A stretch of 11,337 bases of DNA from Chrysochromulina parva. Its lineage: Eukaryota; Haptophyta; Prymnesiales; Chrysochromulinaceae. The notes beneath the pieces were generated by a model that saw only the letters and a list, made by a program, of their open reading frames with translations, made no database searches and had not been told where the DNA came from. The translations under genes were made by a program, and so were the position numbers. The stretch lies in assembly GCA_002887195.1 (NCBI GenBank), contig PJAB01001944.1:1-11337 (forward strand), written 5' to 3'. How positions within the stretch are numbered: position 1 is the first letter of the stretch; every line of letters starts with the position of its first letter. Of the stretch, positions 1 through 4,800 are shown piece by piece.

Positions 1-112
1 GCACGCTGGCTAGATCTGAAAGCTGGTCGTCGTCAGGCATCGCGACGACAGGCGCCGAGACCAGGAGGAGCCGAGGACCCAGGCGAGACGCCAGGAACCA
101 GCGGACCCCCAT
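1..112 (-). CDS. Possible 5' end of a further minus-strand gene (signal-peptide-like), cut by window edge
   Basis: A reading frame opens at an ATG at 112-110 (purine at -3, G at +4) and runs off the left edge with no stop. The roughly 37 visible residues begin MGVRWFLASRLGP, continue with a hydrophobic run ending SAPVVA, then turn acidic with DDDQLSDLAS. This is the shape of a secretory signal peptide with an AxA-type cleavage site, followed by a mature N-terminus. It overlaps the tail of the 10-822 frame in a different frame, so either the latter ends earlier through splicing or this frame is chance. Just upstream on the same strand is a strong acceptor-like T-run followed by GCAG at about 130-139, so this could also be a downstream exon of the 10-822 gene. 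I cannot assign a family. Confidence 0.25.
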   Translation of the reverse strand, partial: MGVRWFLASRLGPRLLLVSAPVVAMPDDDQLSDLASV

Positions 113-822
113 CGCGAGAGACGATTTCCCCTCTGCAAAAAACGTGCGTGGTGGAGGACGATGCTGGCTTCTGAAGTAGATTCTGAAGTATCTAGCGGAG
201 GGGGCGGCGGCGGCAATGGCGGTAGTGGTGATGGTGGAGGGAGCGATGATGCGGCCAGGCGGGTCAGCGTACACGGTGTTGAGATTTTGACCGACGCGGA
301 TCTGGAGTTTGCACGCCCGTGCTTGAGGGTGATCGTGGCGCCGGCGCCCGTCGTCGAGACGGTCGCGGTGATGTCGTTTATGGAGCGCAAACCGTTGCAG
401 ACGCCGCCAGTGAACGTCGCGCCGCCAGTGAGCTCCAACATTACATCGGGTGGCGCGTTTGTTGTCGCCGTGAGCGTCTCGCCGGCGGTGAACGTGCCGC
501 CGCACGTTTTGCCGACGAAGGAGGCCATGTACTGGGAATCGCTGACGGATATGGCAAACATGATGTCGGTGCCCACAGTCAAGGGCTGCGAGCATGGCAT
601 TCGATCCGGGGTGGCGCACGCTCCATGCAGCACGAGGAGCAGGCCAGAAGCCATCGGTAGGGGCGCGCGCGGCGTCTCGGAAAAGTGCACGGAAAAAGCA
701 AGGAAAATGCAAAGATCCGCGGAGATGTTGATAAAAATAATCCATTTCTTTCTCCATTTATCCATTTCCTCGCACATTTCGGCCAATTGTCTGTGAGTCG
801 ACGCAACAAGTTTACGGTTCAT
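10..822 (-). CDS. Hypothetical secreted or surface protein with proline-rich segment
   Basis: A single open frame of 270 codons. Two starts are credible: ATG at 822 (weak context, C at -3), which puts a hydrophobic segment WIIFINISADLCIFLAFSV near residues 27-45, or ATG at 654, which begins MASGLLLVLHGACA and resembles a short signal peptide cleaved after ACA. The middle (about residues 72-190) is rich in Thr, Gly, Ser and Val, with scattered cysteines, a TFTAGETLTAT stretch and an ELTGGATFTGGVCNGLRS stretch. By eye this suggests an extracellular beta-sandwich domain (Reeler/DOMON-like is one idea, not established). A Pro-rich run PPPSPLPPLPPPPPP follows, typical of hydroxyproline-rich algal surface proteins. 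Caution: the Pro-rich DNA is also a good pyrimidine tract ending in TAG, and an 81-nt GT...AG intron (about 205-285) would be phase-neutral. The C-terminal 60 residues look less coding-like. No homologue recognised with confidence. Confidence 0.4.
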   Translation of the reverse strand: MNRKLVASTHRQLAEMCEEMDKWRKKWIIFINISADLCIFLAFSVHFSETPRAPLPMASGLLLVLHGACATPDRMPCSQPLTVGTDIMFAISVSDSQYMASFVGKTCGGTFTAGETLTATTNAPPDVMLELTGGATFTGGVCNGLRSINDITATVSTTGAGATITLKHGRANSRSASVKISTPCTLTRLAASSLPPPSPLPPLPPPPPPLDTSESTSEASIVLHHARFLQRGNRLSRWGSAGSWRLAWVLGSSWSRRLSSRCLTTTSFQI

Positions 823-1537
823 GTGGCATTGATGATTTCAAAGCGAGCCTGGTGGTCGTGCTCTACATCTTCAGGTACAGCTACGATCGGAATGATCTTT
901 ATTGTTAACGTTCCAGTAAACAGCGCGCAGACAGCGCGCCAACCCGCGCCCCCGGGGTTGACCTTGGGCGCGAGCCCTTCGATACGGCTGTCGGCTGTGT
1001 CCAAGTAGAACGTTCGCGTTCGGGGTCCTCTCGTCACTTAATCTCGTCACCGCGGCCGCCGGTCGGCCGCTCTCTAAGTCTAACCATCCCACCCCGCACT
1101 CGACTCGCGGTCGCGGCACAGAGGTCTTCCAATGGCCGCCGCTGGCGCTTTTCAAGCCACAGCTGAAATTTCAAGCAACGTGCGAGGCTGTGGCTGGGCT
1201 CAGCGCGCTGTGATCGCGGGGTGATGTACACGACCAGTGAGATTACACACAGATCACAAGTCGTGCACCCGGAATGTACCTCACAACCAGGAGCGACTCC
1301 GTACCACGACTGCTCCGCTGCCTCCAGCTCATGCTCCAGCGCAGCTCCACCGCGGAGCCCGCCGGCCCAACGCGCACGCCAGTGATGAGCTGCTGCTGCA
1401 ATGAGCACTCACACAGGGAGGCCACACAAGTGCCATGATGAGCGCCCTCGAGCAGCTCCCACACGACACACGTGAGCGTCGCTACGCATATGCTGGGATG
1501 CGTCCCAATCATCGACATCAAGTCGCGCACGGGCTGG

Positions 1538-1572
1538 ATTCAATCATCTCCCATCATCTCCCATCATCTCCC
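1538..1572. repeat. Short tandem repeat, period 11, about three copies
   Basis: The unit CATCATCTCCC, 11 bp, occurs about three times in a row, the first copy beginning AATCATCTCCC. It lies between the possible surface-protein gene and the TPP2 3' end. It does not carry the TGATTG core seen in the TPP2 introns. No function can be inferred. Confidence 0.6.
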
Positions 1573-1652
1573 TGCGTCGGGCCGCGCCGTCCCGCCAGCC
1601 ACCCCCCCCGCAAATCGAGTGCATGAAGCTCGCCTTCAAGGCATCTACGCAG

Positions 1653-1685
1653 CCCCCTCCACACCCCTCACCCCCCCTCCTTCCC
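1653..1685 (-). other. Candidate G-quadruplex tract downstream of TPP2
   Basis: On the minus (TPP2 sense) strand this stretch holds four G runs of at least three (GGG, GGGGGGG, GGGG, GGGGG) separated by loops of about 3-6 nt, which fits the usual G3+N1-7 pattern. More G runs follow at about 1715-1735. It begins about 110 nt after the TPP2 stop codon, where a pause aiding 3'-end formation would be sensible, but that role is inference. Confidence 0.4.
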
Positions 1686-1752
1686 TTCACTGCTCTCCAT
1701 TCCACAGCCACCAAACCCCCTCATACCCCCCCTCTGGGTGGGAGGGCGGGTG

Positions 1753-1840
1753 CTCATGCGAGGGGCTTGAACACGAGCGGGAAGCTTGGCGGGAACTCAT
1801 GCGAGGGGCTTGAACACGAGCGGGAAGCTTGGCGGGAACT
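1753..1840. repeat. 43-bp exact tandem duplication spanning the TPP2 stop codon
   Basis: The 43-bp unit at 1753-1795 is repeated exactly at 1796-1838, and the first bases of a third unit continue to 1840. In the TPP2 reading direction the first copy encodes the C-terminal residues [13 protein letters not shown] and the TGA stop (1799-1797); the second copy lies wholly downstream of the stop. Exact identity implies a recent event. Because the stop is part of the unit, the protein C-terminus is unchanged. Confidence 0.9.
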
Positions 1841-4800
1841 TGGCCTGCATCTGCGCGCGCGTCGCCCCCGCCCAATGTGCCCACCCCAGCGCCTCGAGAA
1901 TCTCCACCTTGAGCTCGAGGTCGGATTTTGCAGGGGGCTTCTTAGCCTTCGAAAGGGACTCATTTAGGCAATTGAAGGCGGTTGCATGCCGGCTGTGGGC
2001 ATTATGCCAGCCGCAAGTGAGGAGCACGTGCTCCGTAGAGCCCGCCCACTGGTGCACCGCCGCCACCGCCGCATCCAGCGCCGCGAGGGCCGCCGCTGCC
2101 CCCTCTTCGTCTCCTCCTGCGTGCTTCGACAACTTGTGGCCATCGAGAAGCGCGAGGGCCTTCGCGTGGAGTGCCGTGATGAGCGCCTTCTTCTTTTGGT
2201 CGTCCTTCTTGCGTTGCTTGGCGAGTGCCTGCTCGGAGAGGCGACACTCGGGTGGCACTCGGATGGCACTCAGAGGTAACTCAGAGGCATTCAGATGGCA
2301 CTCAGATGGCACTCAGATGGCAATTCGATGGCAATCCGAGGTCATCACCTTGTCGTCCTTGTCGTGTGTCACGCCATACGCTGCCGCAAGAGCCGTCATG
2401 TCGATGAGTGCAATGAGCTCATCCGCCACACCCACGAGCGCCGCAAGCGCCGCCGCATCCCCGCGCTCGCACAGAGCCTCCTGGTTCGTCAAATGGGCTA
2501 TTGCCAACTCGAGCCGTTGCTCATGCGCCTCAGCTGCGATGCACTCGGACTGGAGCGTGCTGAGCAGCGCGTCGTACCGGGCGCGTAGCGCATTCAGCTT
2601 CTCGGCAGAGCTCCCGCCCTCAGCCGCCGGCGCCGCCTCGATCCCCGGCGCCACTGCCGACTCAGCCGCCGCCGGCAGCGCCTTGGGGGTTGGCGGCTGG
2701 AGCTTCTTGATCGCGGCCGAGAGCTTGGCTAGCTGCCCGATGCGAACCGCCCGGACTGCTTCGTCCAGCGCGCCCTCACTCGTAGGGTCGCTCGCGTCTG
2801 CCTCGTCGTCGGCAGGGGTGTCCTCCTTCTCCTTGATCTCCTTTGGAGGGACGATGAGCGAGACGGGCCATCCCGACGGTCGGGTAGACGATCCGAGCAC
2901 CTCGGGCGCCAGCTTGGCCAGCGTCCACGTACCGGTAAGGGTGTCGCCGGGCTCGGCGATTTCTGGAGGCTTCGGGTTCGTCACATAGAGCTCGAGGCGC
3001 GAGGCTGCCTCGAGGATGAGACGCGTGCTTGGCTTGCCTTGAGGGGGGCTGCCGAGGGCGTCTGCTCGGGACCGATGAAAACCGAGCGTGATCGGAACGC
3101 GGAAGGCAATCCGATACCAATCAGATACCAGTCAGATAGCAATTCGATACCGATCAGATACCAATCAGATACCAATCAGATAGCACTCAGATAGCACTCA
3201 GATGCACTCAGATGCACTCACGCACCTGATCGTGACCAGTGGAAGCCGAGCTTGACCGGTGAGGCCAGCGTGAGATGGAGCATCATCGGCATGTGACGGA
3301 GCTTCTGCAGCAGCTCCACCTTCGAGTGGCGCACCTGCAGCCGCACCTCGTACTCGCCTGCTGGCAGCCGCTGAGCGCTCGGGTAGTAGTCTCCAAACGT
3401 GACCAGCCGCTTGTGCGCATCAAACACAGCCCAGAGCTGCGCCTCGTACGGAGACTCGTACAGCTGGCAGCAGAGGCTCGGGAAGCGCACCGAGACCTCG
3501 AGCGACTGGGAAAGGGGGGGTGATTTCACAGGGGGGTGTTCGACGTTAAGAGCGTCAAGGGGATGCCATCAGTGGCAATCATCTTCCTCATCAGTGGCAA
3601 TCATCCTCCTCCCCAGGAGTTCTCGAAAGCACTCGGAAGCTCTCAAACGTCAAAGCGTGCCTCGCTCGGAGAGAAATAGTCCGCGATCAGGTAGGAATCA
3701 GTGGAAATCCGTGGCAATCCATGGCAATCAGTGGAAATCCGTGGCAATCCGTGGCAATCTTGACCTCGCTCAGTGAGAACTTGTACGCGATCAGATAGTC
3801 GTAGATCTGGACCGAATCTGGCCATTGGTCGCCAATGCCGGGACAGCCCTCCAGAGGCGCGGCGGGTGGTACGAGCTTGGCCAGATGCGGACGGACGGCG
3901 CGCTTGAGTTTCGTCAATTCTCCGGACGGCTCGGCAGGTGTGCGCCGGAAGGGCGACGAGATCGTCACCTCGGAGAATAGAGCTCGCCCGTCGAGATGCA
4001 GATGGTCTGATGAGGGGATGAGCCCGTGAAACTCGACGCTCATACTCACCTTGCAGAGCAGACATCATAGTGGTAAGTTAGAGTGGCAATCAGTGGTAAT
4101 TAGCGTGGCCTTCAAGAGAGGTCATTAGAGTGGCCTTCAGATTGGTCATTAGCGTGGCCATCAAGAGAGATCCTTAGAGCGCGCGCCCCCGATTGCACCG
4201 AGAACGGCAACCCATAATCACAATCAGCTGCAATCCCCCAGCTGCAATCACCTCCGTCACACAATCAGCTGCAATCACCTCCGTCTCGCAATCAGCTGCA
4301 ATCACCCAGCTGCGATCACCTCCGTCTCGCCAAACGACGCCCACCACTGCGCGACCGTGAGCTCCATCATCACGCCGCCACTGATCGCAATTGACGTGAC
4401 CCATTGGGTGGGGAGCGCTCCCTCGTTGGTGGGCAGCCCGATGGTGATCCGCTGGTTGCTCTCGGTATACTTCATGGCCGTTGAGGGCAGTAGCTGGGTC
4501 GTGTGAACTTGGAAGACGACCGGACCACCGGCGAGGTCACGCGCACGTGGCGCCGCACGCACGAGCAGCTGTACGGTGGCCCATGTGGCCCCTACCGGTG
4601 GTACTACGAAGCGTCGTTCGATGTGGCCGGAGGTGAAGGGGAGGAAGTCATAGGAATAGACGGGCGGCGAGCCGGGTTTCGTCAAGTCGGCGTGGGGGAG
4701 GATGGCGGTGATGGGCAGGCGGAAGAGAGGGCCGAGTGAGGGCGGCTTGGAGGCGTCGTGACCGCACACCTGAGGAGGGAGCAATCAGGGGCTGATGAGG

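Larger units (their letters stand above)
823..1752. other. Region with no supported gene
   Basis: I see no convincing gene here. A short minus-strand frame (819-1037) reads plausibly as protein (TRTFYLDTADSRIEG, ending FEIINAT) and its stop overlaps the ATG at 822, but it has no start ATG of its own and no family I recognise; it might be a terminal exon. Other frames on both strands are low-complexity or Arg-rich. The stretch also carries the short tandem repeat at 1538-1572 and the C-rich tract at 1653-1740 described separately. The right part lies downstream of the TPP2 stop and would contain its 3' UTR. Confidence 0.5.

Noticed and set aside
161..796. A 211-codon plus-strand frame with a Gly-rich run
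   Set aside because: The Gly run is the antisense of the Pro-rich stretch of the minus-strand frame, which has the more domain-like sequence. I prefer the minus strand but without certainty.
1034..1530. Overlapping minus-strand frames of about 95-125 codons
   Set aside because: No start context, no family resemblance and no clear splice links; treated as chance frames.
1786..2988. A 400-codon plus-strand frame opposite TPP2 exons 9 and 10
   Set aside because: Shadow of the TPP2 coding strand; Ser/Ala-rich and running through an intron repeat, while the minus strand matches TPP2 in exact phase.
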